Positions 18,281 to 26,490 of a stretch of 64,000 nucleotides of DNA are shown here, piece by piece. Positions within the stretch are counted from its first letter, which is position 1. Each line of letters begins with the position of its first letter. Under the pieces are notes generated by a model, which did no database searches, was not told where the DNA came from, and saw only the letters and a list, made by a program, of their open reading frames with translations. A program made the translations under genes and the position numbers. The DNA lies in contig JAHHHD010000022.1 in NCBI GenBank assembly GCA_019359505.1, positions 29,902 to 93,901 on the forward strand, read 5' to 3'. Source of the stretch: Drouetiella hepatica Uher 2000/2452. Its GTDB lineage: Bacteria > Cyanobacteriota > Cyanobacteriia > Elainellales > Elainellaceae.

Positions 18281-18717
18281 CGAGTGCAGGCAGTTTGGGG
18301 CATCCTTCTGAAGCGCTGCTCAAGATTGGCGAAGTGGCGCTTCAGTCTGGATTGCCCGTCAAAACAATTCGCTATTACGAAGAAATTGGGCTATTGACTC
18401 CCACCGTGGAGCGATCGGCGGCTGGCTATCGGCTGTTTGATGCGAAAGTGCTGAATCGGTTGGCGTTCGTGAGGCGATCGCAGACCTTGGGGCTGAGCCT
18501 CACAGAAGTTCAGCAAATCCTACAGGTGCATGATCAGGGCGAACTTCCCTGCGGCGAAGTTAAGCAGCATTTGCAGATTAAGCTGGAAGACTTGAACCAT
18601 CAGATTGAATCTCTGGAGATTTTGCGGGCAGAACTGCAAGGTATTTTGTCTGGCTGGCAAGAAAAACCGGAGCGCGATCGGATTCGCAAAACCATCTGCC
18701 CCAATATTCAACGATGA
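18277..18717 (+). CDS. MerR-family transcriptional regulator, metal-responsive type
   Basis: A 146-residue protein with an N-terminal winged helix (LLKIGEVALQSGLPVKTIRYYEEIGLL, about 14-40), the wing YRLFDAKVLNRLAFVRRSQTLGLSL (about 51-75) and a dimerisation coiled coil. C92 (LPCGEVKQH) and C141 (ICPNIQ) match metal-binding cysteine positions of the ZntR/PbrR/CadR subgroup, so heavy-metal sensing is inferred. Such regulators twist a 19-20 bp-spaced promoter. The coupled upstream membrane-protein gene is a possible functional partner, but no metal transporter is adjacent; the nearest is the CDF gene at 51 kb. Confidence 0.85.
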   Translation: MTSAGSLGHPSEALLKIGEVALQSGLPVKTIRYYEEIGLLTPTVERSAAGYRLFDAKVLNRLAFVRRSQTLGLSLTEVQQILQVHDQGELPCGEVKQHLQIKLEDLNHQIESLEILRAELQGILSGWQEKPERDRIRKTICPNIQR

Positions 18718-18726
18718 TTTGCGAAG

Positions 18727-18812
18727 CTATAGCGCCACGCGCTTAGCTTCAAATGAGTTATTTCTTGAGAGCCGCACTCCGCGCGGCTCTCAAGAAATAA
18801 TTCGCCCTAACT
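18727..18812. repeat. Family C palindromic element, copy C1
   Basis: One end is CTATAGCGCCACGCGC, followed by AAATGAGTTATTT. The inverted repeat ATTTCTTGAGAGCCGC with GCGGCTCTCAAGAAAT closes over a short centre. The same end (ATATAGCGCTACGCGC...AATGAGTTATTT) recurs at 39428-39460. It lies directly next to element B1 in the MerR-pilD gap. Confidence 0.8.
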
Positions 18813-18815
18813 CAA

Positions 18816-18896
18816 TAGACCTCTTGCAGATTAAAGTTTTAGGATTAGGTTTAGTGGGAGCGCAGCCCCCACTAAACCTAATTTGCAAGAGGTCTA
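18816..18896. repeat. Family B palindromic element, copy B1
   Basis: Terminal inverted repeats TAGACCTCTTGCA and TGCAAGAGGTCTA are perfect over 13 bp. An inner hairpin TAGGTTTAGTGGG / CCCACTAAACCTA lies near one end. The same outer framework recurs in inverted orientation at 46691-46771 with a different inner hairpin. Confidence 0.88.
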
Positions 18897-19021
18897 ATTA
18901 CGTAATGCTACAACTTCTAGCTTGGCGAGAGATTCGGGCATGATGAGACTGAGCGGAGCTTTAGGGATGCGATCGCCCTCCCCAGTCTTGAGTCTGAGTC
19001 CAATCTTGCCGAGCCGAATCT

Positions 19022-19864
19022 ATGGAATTGCTATCTTCAGGGCTAACCACGCTGATTACGTTTGCCCTTGGTGCAGCGGTTGGCAGCTTCCTTAATGTTG
19101 TGATTTATCGCATCCCGGCAGGTTTGTCTCTGCTGTTTCCACCCTCGCGCTGTCCCCACTGTCTGCGACGGCTCAAGAGCTACGATAATGTGCCTGTGTT
19201 TGGCTGGTTGGCGCTCAAAGGGCGATGCCGCTATTGCCGTAGCCCGATCGCCCTTCGCTATCCGCTAGTAGAAGCGGTGACGGGAGCGCTGTTTGTTCTC
19301 GTCTACTGGGCGTTTAATTTGTCCCTGCCGACCCTAGGCTACTGGGCTTTTTTTAGCTGGCTGCTGGCGCTCTCGCTAATTGACCTGGATACCATGACGC
19401 TGCCCAATTCTCTGACACAGTCGGGCTTGATGGCAGGATTGCTGTATCAGGCGATCGTCGGAGTGTTTAGCTTTAGTGTAGTAGGCGGAACATCAGGTGG
19501 GCTATCAGGAGCCGCCGGACATCTGCTAGAGGGAATCTTGGGCGCGGTTGTTGGTATTTGGGTCTTTGATGCCATCACCATTTTGGGTTCGATCGCCTTT
19601 GGGCAAACGGCAATGGGCGGCGGCGATGCCAAGCTGATGGCCATGATCGGGGCATGGCTAGGCTGGAAGCTGGTGCTGTTGTCAGGCTTTTTGGCTTGTG
19701 CGATCGGTGCGTTTGCGGGCGGGGGAGCGATCGCGATCGGTCTAATGAACCGCCGTCAGCCAATGCCATTTGGCCCTTTTCTTGCCTTTGCCGCAGTGCT
19801 AACTGCATTCTTTGGGGAGACAATCTTGTCAGCCTATATGCGGGTATTTTTCCCGACGCTCTAG
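19022..19864 (+). CDS. pilD: Prepilin peptidase / N-methyltransferase
   Basis: Cleaves and N-methylates type IV prepilins at the inner membrane, needed for pili, twitching and DNA uptake. The 280-residue polytopic protein has the zinc-binding cytoplasmic domain CPHC...CRYC (about 41-72). The two aspartates of the aspartic-type site are in SLIDLDTMTLPN (about 120) and GGGDAKLMAMIGAWLGW (about 200-217). About eight hydrophobic segments are visible. ATG 19022 fits the usual N-terminus. It converges with the next gene across an 18-bp gap. No pil genes adjoin it, so it is an orphan locus, as is common in cyanobacteria. Confidence 0.95.
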   Translation: MELLSSGLTTLITFALGAAVGSFLNVVIYRIPAGLSLLFPPSRCPHCLRRLKSYDNVPVFGWLALKGRCRYCRSPIALRYPLVEAVTGALFVLVYWAFNLSLPTLGYWAFFSWLLALSLIDLDTMTLPNSLTQSGLMAGLLYQAIVGVFSFSVVGGTSGGLSGAAGHLLEGILGAVVGIWVFDAITILGSIAFGQTAMGGGDAKLMAMIGAWLGWKLVLLSGFLACAIGAFAGGGAIAIGLMNRRQPMPFGPFLAFAAVLTAFFGETILSAYMRVFFPTL

Positions 19865-19882
19865 CATTCTTCCTAACTGTAA

Positions 19883-20587
19883 TTAGCAGTATCTTGACAC
19901 ATCCTCTTTGCAGTCATCTGCCAGGTAGCTCAACGCCCGAAAGCGCAGACCGACAAGCTGTTCGTACAGCGGATTGATTTTGCACATCGCTGGAATGTGA
20001 ACTAGCTTTCGACCAAATAGAGTCACGTCTCGCTCAAACGGGCACTGAGCCGGAATCAGATTGCAGAGGAATCGTGCCAAACGTGGATCGTCCACATCTA
20101 GACGATCGAGCCACTCTTGCATTGGTTTCAGAACATCCAATGCTACTTCTGACGAGGAATGAATTGGGATCAAACCGGGTGGAGTCAAACCTAGCGCTTT
20201 AGAGGGCTGATAGTTAAGCGTCAGGCGCAGCGATTCCAGGATCTTTGAATCTATGCCCAAAGCAACGCAAAATTCATGGAGAATCTCGTCTTCAGCAGTG
20301 GAATACAGCCCGTCTGCGATCGCCACCATCACCGCCATTCTCATGAAGTTTTGGGCGATCTCGCCCTCACCCAAAACATCCGCGAGTTGGAGTGGAGAAA
20401 TGGTTTCGATCGCCTCAAGTTCGGGAGCTGCGGCGAGTTCCTGAGTTAGCTCTGCAATTAGCGTCTGCTCTTGGGTATCAAAGTTTCCGTCTGCCCAGGC
20501 AATGCTGAGTAACCCTCGCAACCAGGCAGAAATCTGTGCGTCGCTGTAGGGCGTTTGAGCGTTAAGGTTCTGAGCTGCGTTCACCAT
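19883..20587 (-). CDS. Mo-dependent nitrogenase C-terminal-domain protein with TerB-like N-terminus
   Basis: About 234 residues. The first part (SDAQISAWLRGLLSIAWADGNFDTQEQTLI...AEDEILHEFCVALGI) is a helical TerB-like domain with paired acidic DG-F and DE motifs. The C-terminal part (LDVLKPMQEWLDRLDVDDPRLARFLCNLIPAQCPFERDV...CKINPLYEQLVGLRFRALSYL) matches the cyanobacterial family named Mo-dependent nitrogenase C-terminal. That name does not prove a nitrogenase role; the family occurs in non-fixing strains, and no nif gene is present here. ATG 20587 is preferred over GTG 20635 because AGAGG precedes it. Confidence 0.8.
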   Translation of the reverse strand: MVNAAQNLNAQTPYSDAQISAWLRGLLSIAWADGNFDTQEQTLIAELTQELAAAPELEAIETISPLQLADVLGEGEIAQNFMRMAVMVAIADGLYSTAEDEILHEFCVALGIDSKILESLRLTLNYQPSKALGLTPPGLIPIHSSSEVALDVLKPMQEWLDRLDVDDPRLARFLCNLIPAQCPFERDVTLFGRKLVHIPAMCKINPLYEQLVGLRFRALSYLADDCKEDVSRYC

Positions 20588-20676
20588 ATTAGCCACCTCT
20601 AATTTTTCACTGCTAGTTTTTGAGCTGACCTTCACGTTCAGTTTATCCCTACTCGGCTGTCCGTAAAAGGTCTAAA

Positions 20677-20718
20677 AAGCCCTGATTCCTGTCACAATTG
20701 TCACAAGAATCAGGGCTT
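20677..20718 (-). terminator. Strong hairpin between two divergent genes; possible leader attenuator
   Basis: AAGCCCTGATTC (20677-20688) pairs perfectly with GAATCAGGGCTT (20707-20718). The loop holds GTCACA twice. Read on the minus strand, the stem is followed by TTTTTAGA; on the plus strand by AAGTTTTTG. It lies about 90 bp upstream of the minus-strand gene start at 20587, between divergent genes, so it ends neither of them. Confidence 0.65.
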
Positions 20719-20833
20719 AAGTTTTTGAGAGAGGATAAGGCATGTATAATCCTTTCCAGCTCTACCTGTTCATCTCTACAAACAGTTTCGAGATTCTCAT
20801 AAATCAAAGTAAAGCAAAATTTTGAGGTTCAAC

Positions 20834-21484
20834 ATGAATATCCGACCTATCGTTTGGGCAGCGATCGCTGCCGTTGTGTCTTCCACAGTTCCGTTTGCCG
20901 TCCAGGCACAGACCGTTGATGCGCGTTGTGACATTTACCCTCGTGGCGAAGACCGGGCATCTGCCGTCACGGCTTGCACCTTTTCGCAGCGACAGGGCAA
21001 CGTTGGAATTCAACTAGAAAATGGCCGCCGCTACGACCTAGCCCCCACGGGCGATCAACCTGGCAATTATCTTGATCAAAATGGTCAAGCAGCCTATCGG
21101 CAATCTGGGTTGGGCGATCGCGGTCAAATTTATCGGCTTGCCGACCAATCGATCTACGTTTACTGGGATACCGCAGGCATTCCCTCTGCCAGTAGCAGCA
21201 ACAGCGGCAACCCAGTCACCTACACCACGGTGATCGACTACAACCACATCAATATTCAAATTACCGAAGCAGAATTCAACTTTCGAGGCACGCTGACCAA
21301 ACTGCCAGGGCCAGATTATTCGGGCACGGATGGACGGGTGCGCGTTGTGCTGACTCCCAGTACGGGTCAGGTTTATGTTTTTAATGAAGTCACCGGAGAC
21401 ACCTTCTATGACTACACGATTGACCCGGTCTTTGTTGGGGAAGACCCTAGCACCATGTGCGACCCATCGGTAGAGCCTTGCTAA
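20834..21484 (+). CDS. Exported protein of unknown function
   Basis: ATG 20834 follows TGAGG by eight bases and starts MNIRPIVWAAIAAVVSSTVPFAVQAQ, a clear signal peptide cleaved at AQA-Q. The mature protein of about 190 residues contains four cysteines (DARCDIYPRG, VTACTFSQ, TMCDPSVEPC), likely paired in the periplasm. A CDIYPRGEDR...TACTFSQRQG...LENGRRYDLAP unit is visible at the N-terminus. Similar repeat-free exported proteins are common in cyanobacteria. I cannot name a function. Confidence 0.75.
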   Translation: MNIRPIVWAAIAAVVSSTVPFAVQAQTVDARCDIYPRGEDRASAVTACTFSQRQGNVGIQLENGRRYDLAPTGDQPGNYLDQNGQAAYRQSGLGDRGQIYRLADQSIYVYWDTAGIPSASSSNSGNPVTYTTVIDYNHINIQITEAEFNFRGTLTKLPGPDYSGTDGRVRVVLTPSTGQVYVFNEVTGDTFYDYTIDPVFVGEDPSTMCDPSVEPC

Positions 21485-21672
21485 GGCTTCTACCCATAAA
21501 AGTGCTTGGCGAAATGTCAGGTGCTTTTGATTTGCGGCGTTGCCGCTGCCTACATGCAATCGTTGGAAGGGTTAGGACAATTTCTAATCCTTAAAACCTT
21601 TTTGCATGGGTTATCAGCCCTCAGCTTTCTACCCTCTACCACATATCCTAATCGACGGCTGCGAGATTAAAT

Positions 21673-22932
21673 ATGACACTAGATGCCAATGCTAGACTGC
21701 TCTACGGCTCACCACTAAGCCGTCCCAAGTTCGCCAAATTTGCCGCGATCGCGCTAGCGGTGCTGGTGGCCATCAGCACCCACGTGATTGTCACAAACAT
21801 CTTGACGCCGCTGACCCCTGAGGCACTGAGAGTTTTTGGGTTGGCGATGGTCTGGGGTGGGCTGCTCTCAATCATCCCCCTGGCGATTTTGTGGTTTCTC
21901 GATCGCCGTGAGCCTGAGTCAGTCTGGCTCTACGTTTTGGTGTTTTTGTGGGGAGCGCTGATTGCCACCGGGGTCGCTCAACCCATTAATGCCACCATCA
22001 TCCAATGGGTTGGACAGGTTCTGACGCTGCACCCTGAAATTCAGGAGCTGCTTGGGGAAAACGCCAAGATGGCGATCGCCGCTCCGCTGGCGGGGCCGAT
22101 TGTGGAAGAAACCACCAAGGGCGTGGGTTTGCTGCTGGTATTTTGGCTGCTGCGCTCAGAGTTTGACAGCGTTCGGGATGGCTTTATCTATGGGGCGCTG
22201 GTCGGGCTGGGGTTCAATTTTTTAGAAGCGCCTTTCTACGTAGCCAAGGTCTTTTCTGAGACGGGCGTTGCGCCCTGGGGTGGGCAATTGGCGATGCGCC
22301 ACTCTCTGCTGGGATTAGGCGGGCACGCGCTCTACACCAGCCTGTTTGGGTTAGGGCTAGGGCTGGCGCGGCAAACGGCACGAGCCTGGCTGCGCTATGC
22401 CGCCCCGATCGGTGGCTGGCTGCTTGCCTTTTTGGCTCACTTTGTAAACAATGGCATCGGTCTACTGATCACTCTGCTGATTGTGCTGGGAGGTGGTCAA
22501 GTGACCCAAACAGAGGCAACCTCAAAGGGGATTGTGCTAATCGACCCGCCGCTGTGGGTTGGCCTAGTCAAAGGCAGTGTGCAAAACCTGATCCTGCTCT
22601 TTCCCTTTGTAGCGATCGCCGTTGTCATGATTTGGCAGAGCGGCATTTGGGAGCGGCAGGTGATTCGCGATGAACTGGCGGATGAGCGAGAACCCATCAT
22701 TAAGCCCGATGAGTATGAGCAGGTCAAGGGCGATCGCCTATTCAAAACGCGCCACATCCCCGGATACAGTCGCCGCACCGCTCTGGCTATTGTCAAAGCC
22801 CAGGATGAATTGGCCTTCCGTAAATGGCGAGTTAAACAGACCAATGGTTCGCCCGACACAGATCCACTGGTCGAATCTTGGCGAGAAGAACTGGCGCACC
22901 TGCGCGAATCAGCCAGCCCTGTAGCAGTTTGA
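21673..22932 (+). CDS. PrsW-family intramembrane metalloprotease
   Basis: A 419-residue polytopic protein of the PrsW/CPBP-like clan. Active-site elements are visible in order: EETTK (about 144-148) in GPIVEETTKGVG, FNFLEAPFYV, H in GGHALYTS (about 217) and H in LAHFVNNGIG (about 257). In B. subtilis, PrsW cleaves an anti-sigma factor; no such target adjoins it here, so the substrate is unknown. About nine membrane segments are followed by a charged cytoplasmic tail of about 90 residues. ATG 21673 follows an AT-rich gap with no strong Shine-Dalgarno sequence. Confidence 0.9.
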   Translation: MTLDANARLLYGSPLSRPKFAKFAAIALAVLVAISTHVIVTNILTPLTPEALRVFGLAMVWGGLLSIIPLAILWFLDRREPESVWLYVLVFLWGALIATGVAQPINATIIQWVGQVLTLHPEIQELLGENAKMAIAAPLAGPIVEETTKGVGLLLVFWLLRSEFDSVRDGFIYGALVGLGFNFLEAPFYVAKVFSETGVAPWGGQLAMRHSLLGLGGHALYTSLFGLGLGLARQTARAWLRYAAPIGGWLLAFLAHFVNNGIGLLITLLIVLGGGQVTQTEATSKGIVLIDPPLWVGLVKGSVQNLILLFPFVAIAVVMIWQSGIWERQVIRDELADEREPIIKPDEYEQVKGDRLFKTRHIPGYSRRTALAIVKAQDELAFRKWRVKQTNGSPDTDPLVESWREELAHLRESASPVAV

Positions 22933-22992
22933 AGCCCCATTCATGCCGTACTACCTGTCTGTTGCTTAGTGAGCAGGCTCTTCGAGTAGGAG

Positions 22993-23349
22993 TCATCTTT
23001 CTGCGACAAGTACCAGGATTGCACCGATCGCATAGGCCAGAATATCTTTTCCATCAAAGGTGGTGCCAAGCATCGTGGCAATCAGCTGATTGTCTCGTAG
23101 CCCTAACCTATCGACAAAATTGAGGAATTGAAGCCCTTCAATGATGCAGGCGAAAGCAAACACGAAGGCGATCGCAGTGCTTGGGCGAATTTGCCAGAAT
23201 GCTTTGATGAAGCAGTAGATGAGGATAACCACCAAAACATCGCCAACGAAGGGACGAATGAAGCGATCGGTTAGAAAAACGGCGATTAAAGTTTCAATCA
23301 GAAACAGTAAGATCGTCAGCCAGAAATACTTGACATTAAATTTGATCAT
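22993..23349 (-). CDS. DUF2809-family small membrane protein
   Basis: A 118-residue protein with four hydrophobic helices. The family blocks RFIRPFVGDVLVVILIYCF, IEGLQFL and GTTFDGKDILAYAIG are all present, and length matches the family. No function is known. It is convergent with prsW and separated from it by 60 bp. Confidence 0.85.
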   Translation of the reverse strand: MIKFNVKYFWLTILLFLIETLIAVFLTDRFIRPFVGDVLVVILIYCFIKAFWQIRPSTAIAFVFAFACIIEGLQFLNFVDRLGLRDNQLIATMLGTTFDGKDILAYAIGAILVLVAER

Positions 23350-23470
23350 GCGTTTTTAAGGCACTCTGCAATAGAAGGCGGTGACGGTTTAAAGCATTCT
23401 GCAACAACAGCCGTGACGCACCCCAAAAGCGGCATTGTCAGAGGTTGCTTTCCTTTCGTTTCATTCTAGA

Positions 23471-23580
23471 CCGATGAATTACAGCGCTTTGCGCTTGGTT
23501 AAGTGTGGGTTATTTTTGTAGAAGCCGTGCGGAGGGAGGCTTCTACAAAAATAACTGTGATTTATGCAATTGAAAATTGC
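23471..23580. repeat. Palindromic element downstream of rlmN (family C-like, C3)
   Basis: A perfect 18-bp inverted repeat, GTTATTTTTGTAGAAGCC (23509-23526) with its complement (23538-23555), has an 11-base loop. The left flank ACAGCGCTTTGCGC...GGGTTATTTTTG resembles the family C end (TAGCGCTACGCGC...GAGTTATTT). It may also act as the rlmN terminator, as it lies 50 bp past the minus-strand stop. Confidence 0.75.
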
Positions 23581-23604
23581 CGTAAGCGGGCTTCTGAGAG
23601 CAAA

Positions 23605-24783
23605 TTACCTGCTATTGGAAGCTCTGAGCTGACCGCAGGCCGCATCGGCCTCCAGCCCTCTCGACCACCGCACCGTTGTCGAAATATGGTGCGATCGTAG
23701 TGCCTGAATGAAAGCCTGCACCCGTCGAGAATCGGGACGCTGATAATCTACCTCGTTAATGGGGTTGTAGGGAATCAGGTTGACATGGCTCTGAAAACCG
23801 CGCAAATGGGTCGCCAGTTCCGCCGCGTGGCTGGGGCGATCGTTCACATCTGCCAGCAATACGTACTCAAACGTTACGCGTCGTCCGGTCGCCTTTACAT
23901 AGTCTCGGCATTCGCTCAGCAGCGCCTCTATCGAATAAGCATGGGCGCTGGGAATAAGCTGCTCTCGCAAGGCTTGGTTAGAAGCGTGTAGACTCACAGC
24001 AAGTGTTACCTGGAGCTGCTGCTCGGCAAGACGGCGAATTCGCCCCGGAATGCCGACGGTGGAGAGCGTGATCGATCGCTGCCCAATGCCTACGTCCTGA
24101 TTGAGCGATCGCACTGCCTCCAACACGTTATCGGTATTTAGCAGGGGTTCTCCCATGCCCATAAACACAATATTGCTGACCCGGTGCCCAAAATCTTCCT
24201 GCACCGTTAGCACCTGATCGACAATCTCATGGGTTTCGAGATTACGCTGAAAGCCGCCCTTGCCCGTCGCGCAAAAGTCGCACGCCATCGGACAACCCAC
24301 CTGAGATGAAACGCAAACCGTCAGGCGATCGATTTCAGCCGGAATATGCTTGATTTCGCCCTCACCCCATTCTCCTGCCTCTCTTGCTCCGCCCCTTTTA
24401 GAGGTGGGAATGCCGACCGCCTCAACAATTTGACCATCCGAGAGCTTCAGCAAAAACTTGACCGTGCCGTCAGGAGCTTCAGATCGGTAGTGTAGGGTCG
24501 ACCGCCCGATTTCTACGTCAGCCAGACCAGAATTTGCTAGCTCCGATCGCCACTGCTTAGGAAACACCGAAATATCGGCGATCGATCGCGCTCCCTGCTG
24601 ATAAATCCACTGATGGAGCTGCTTGCCGCGATAGGCAGGCTGCCCCTGCTGCTGCATCCAGTCGGTCAGCTCTGCCAGCGATCGTCCTAGCAGGGGCTTA
24701 GGCTGAGATGGGGTCACGAGCGCCAGAGGCAGTACAGCTTGACTGGATTCAAGCGGACTGGATTCAAGAGAACTGGAAGACAT
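23605..24783 (-). CDS. rlmN: Dual-specificity 23S rRNA/tRNA adenine-C2 methyltransferase
   Basis: A radical SAM enzyme that methylates A2503 of 23S rRNA and A37 of some tRNAs. The cluster motif [16 protein letters not shown], the SAM-binding [11 protein letters not shown] and SLHASN strand, and the catalytic cysteine in ADAACGQL near the C-terminus are all present. About 392 residues. A polar insertion ([16 protein letters not shown], about 128-143) lengthens the loop before the radical SAM core. ATG 24783 (MSSSSLESS) is preferred over TTG 24795; the first 30 residues look disordered. It lies downstream of pipX-pipY with a 69-bp gap. Confidence 0.95.
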   Translation of the reverse strand: MSSSSLESSPLESSQAVLPLALVTPSQPKPLLGRSLAELTDWMQQQGQPAYRGKQLHQWIYQQGARSIADISVFPKQWRSELANSGLADVEIGRSTLHYRSEAPDGTVKFLLKLSDGQIVEAVGIPTSKRGGAREAGEWGEGEIKHIPAEIDRLTVCVSSQVGCPMACDFCATGKGGFQRNLETHEIVDQVLTVQEDFGHRVSNIVFMGMGEPLLNTDNVLEAVRSLNQDVGIGQRSITLSTVGIPGRIRRLAEQQLQVTLAVSLHASNQALREQLIPSAHAYSIEALLSECRDYVKATGRRVTFEYVLLADVNDRPSHAAELATHLRGFQSHVNLIPYNPINEVDYQRPDSRRVQAFIQALRSHHISTTVRWSRGLEADAACGQLRASNSR

Positions 24784-24852
24784 AGCTGAAAACAAGAAAT
24801 TTCGGATGCTTAACCCTATCTATGGTAAGGGAGAATTAAGGGTAAAGAAGAA

Positions 24853-25560
24853 TTAGGCGCGATCGCCAAACAGAGTTCGCCCCAGCCGAATCATCGTTGC
24901 TCCAGCCTGTATCGCCAGAAGATAGTCGTCTGACATCCCCATAGACAGCTCCCGCATCTGGATATGGCGGAAGTTGTGCTGACGAGTTTGCTGGCGAATT
25001 TCTTCTGCCAAATCCCGCGTCTGGGTAAAAACAGACTGCGTTTTCGAGGAGTCTAGTCCGTAGGGAGGGATAGACATTAGCCCTGCAATATCCAGGTGAA
25101 TACATTGATCTAGCAAGGGCAGATCAGTCAAAAGCTCAGCCGCGCTCCAGCCAAATTTATTGGGATCAGGCAGGAGCTTGACTTGAAGAAAAATTTTAGG
25201 CTTGCAGATTTTGGGCTGCTCCGATGAGGACTCCGCAATTTGATTCAAGCGTTGGGCGAGTTTGAGGCTATCAACTGAATGAATCCAAGAAAAAAGCTCT
25301 AGTGCCTTAGCCGCTTTATTGCTCTGCAAATGCCCAATCAGATGCCAGGTTACGTCCGTCAAATCCCGTAACTGTTCCTGCTTATCCTCTGCTTCCTGAA
25401 TGCGGTTCTCGCCAAAATCCCGAATTCCAGCCTCGTAGGCAATCCGCATCATCTCAGGCGAAATCTGCTTCGTTACGGCAATCAGCCTCACGGTCTGCGG
25501 CAAGGTTTGACGAATTTGACTCAGGCGATCGCCAAATTGACTGAGCGGAGAGGAAATCAT
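24853..25560 (-). CDS. pipY: PLP homeostasis protein (YggS/PROSC family)
   Basis: A 235-residue single-domain TIM-barrel pyridoxal-phosphate binder. The PLP lysine is in LIAVTKQ (K31). GENRIQEAEDK, WHLIGHLQSNK, the phosphate-binding ELSMGMSDDY and the terminal RLGRTLFGDR are conserved. The family keeps B6 vitamers and amino/keto acids in balance without a catalytic reaction. In cyanobacteria it is co-transcribed with pipX, as the 4-base ATGA overlap with the upstream gene shows here. sepF, often next, is absent; rlmN follows instead. Confidence 0.95.
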   Translation of the reverse strand: MISSPLSQFGDRLSQIRQTLPQTVRLIAVTKQISPEMMRIAYEAGIRDFGENRIQEAEDKQEQLRDLTDVTWHLIGHLQSNKAAKALELFSWIHSVDSLKLAQRLNQIAESSSEQPKICKPKIFLQVKLLPDPNKFGWSAAELLTDLPLLDQCIHLDIAGLMSIPPYGLDSSKTQSVFTQTRDLAEEIRQQTRQHNFRHIQMRELSMGMSDDYLLAIQAGATMIRLGRTLFGDRA

Positions 25561-25826
25561 TGGAACGTCTGCTTATGAGCTGCCTGAAGCTTGGTATATT
25601 CTTGGGTCTGCCCTGTCCGTCGCAACTCTCGCATCCGACCTTCGACCAAGATACGGGAATCTGTGCGACCAATGGCATCAAATTGAATGCCATCTTTACC
25701 CGTCGTCACCACGAAGAATAGGCGTTGAGCATAGAGCGTTGCAAATAGCTCTCGCTGTTCATCGACGACACAAACTCTGAATAACAAACCAAATGTCGGA
25801 TGATTGAGATATGTTTCGGTACTCAT
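25557..25826 (-). CDS. pipX: PII-interacting protein X, NtcA co-activator
   Basis: PipX bridges PII (GlnB) and NtcA: it activates NtcA when 2-oxoglutarate is high and is held by PII when nitrogen is plentiful. From ATG 25826 it is 89 residues, starting MSTETYLNHPTFGLLFRVC. It has the Tudor-like domain ending LYAQRLFFVVTT and C-terminal helices with ILVEGRMRELRRTGQ-EY, all standard. The longer in-frame reading to 25961 adds 45 residues absent from the family and is rejected. No clear NtcA site (GTA-N8-TAC) was found upstream. Confidence 0.95.
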   Translation of the reverse strand: MSTETYLNHPTFGLLFRVCVVDEQRELFATLYAQRLFFVVTTGKDGIQFDAIGRTDSRILVEGRMRELRRTGQTQEYTKLQAAHKQTFQ

Positions 25827-26490
25827 TCGAGCTTTAACGACATCGGGTGTAATAGGTTCTCGCATCGAATTTAATTTATGAATACCTATGATTGAAGCAA
25901 ATTTTGAGAACAACGCAGAAGTTATTTTGTGATTTGCATAAAATAACTCAGATGCGGACAAATATTTCTTCAGCGAGTGCAGGCTGTTTCTTCGGGCTAA
26001 AGCCAGGATCTAAGATCTAGAGTTAGGACTCAGGATTAGAGTACCCACGGCAGCTGGGATTTTAGCGATCGCCGGAATTTTCGAGAATGCTTTCTGCCAA
26101 CTCATATTTACTGAGACGTTTGAGCAGATTGAATAGCTATTGAATCTTCTGCCTAAATTTGATGCGCCAATAACAGTTAAACGGCAGGGAAGTTAGACAA
26201 TTAGCTTTTTCTCTGTCATTTCTCTGCTAACTTCTCTATCAATCTCAGCCAACCGTAATTCACCCACCGTCAAAAATAGTTGGATCTGTAATGACTGAAC
26301 TTGATATTGTGCGAAATTTGTGGAACGAAAGGATCATTTGCTAACAAGACTGTACTGCCTTGTCACATAAATTGTAGCGCTTTCGCTCAAACTGTTGATG
26401 GATTAAACTTCGCAACCCACCCACCTAACCTCGCCACAGCCAGAGATATCTTTAATTCCTAATTTTGGATTCAATCGCGAAATGCCCGTG
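25827..26490. other. 664-bp gene-free interval between pipX and ecfT
   Basis: No convincing coding region, tRNA or hairpin element is visible. It should contain the pipX promoter (minus strand). HIP1-type sites are sparse in it. Confidence 0.5.

Noticed and set aside
25827..25961. 45-residue N-terminal extension of PipX
   Set aside because: PipX proteins are about 90 residues and begin at the YLNHPTFG block; the extension has no homology.
25827..26490. NtcA-binding site upstream of pipX
   Set aside because: No GTA-N8-TAC palindrome was found by eye on either strand.
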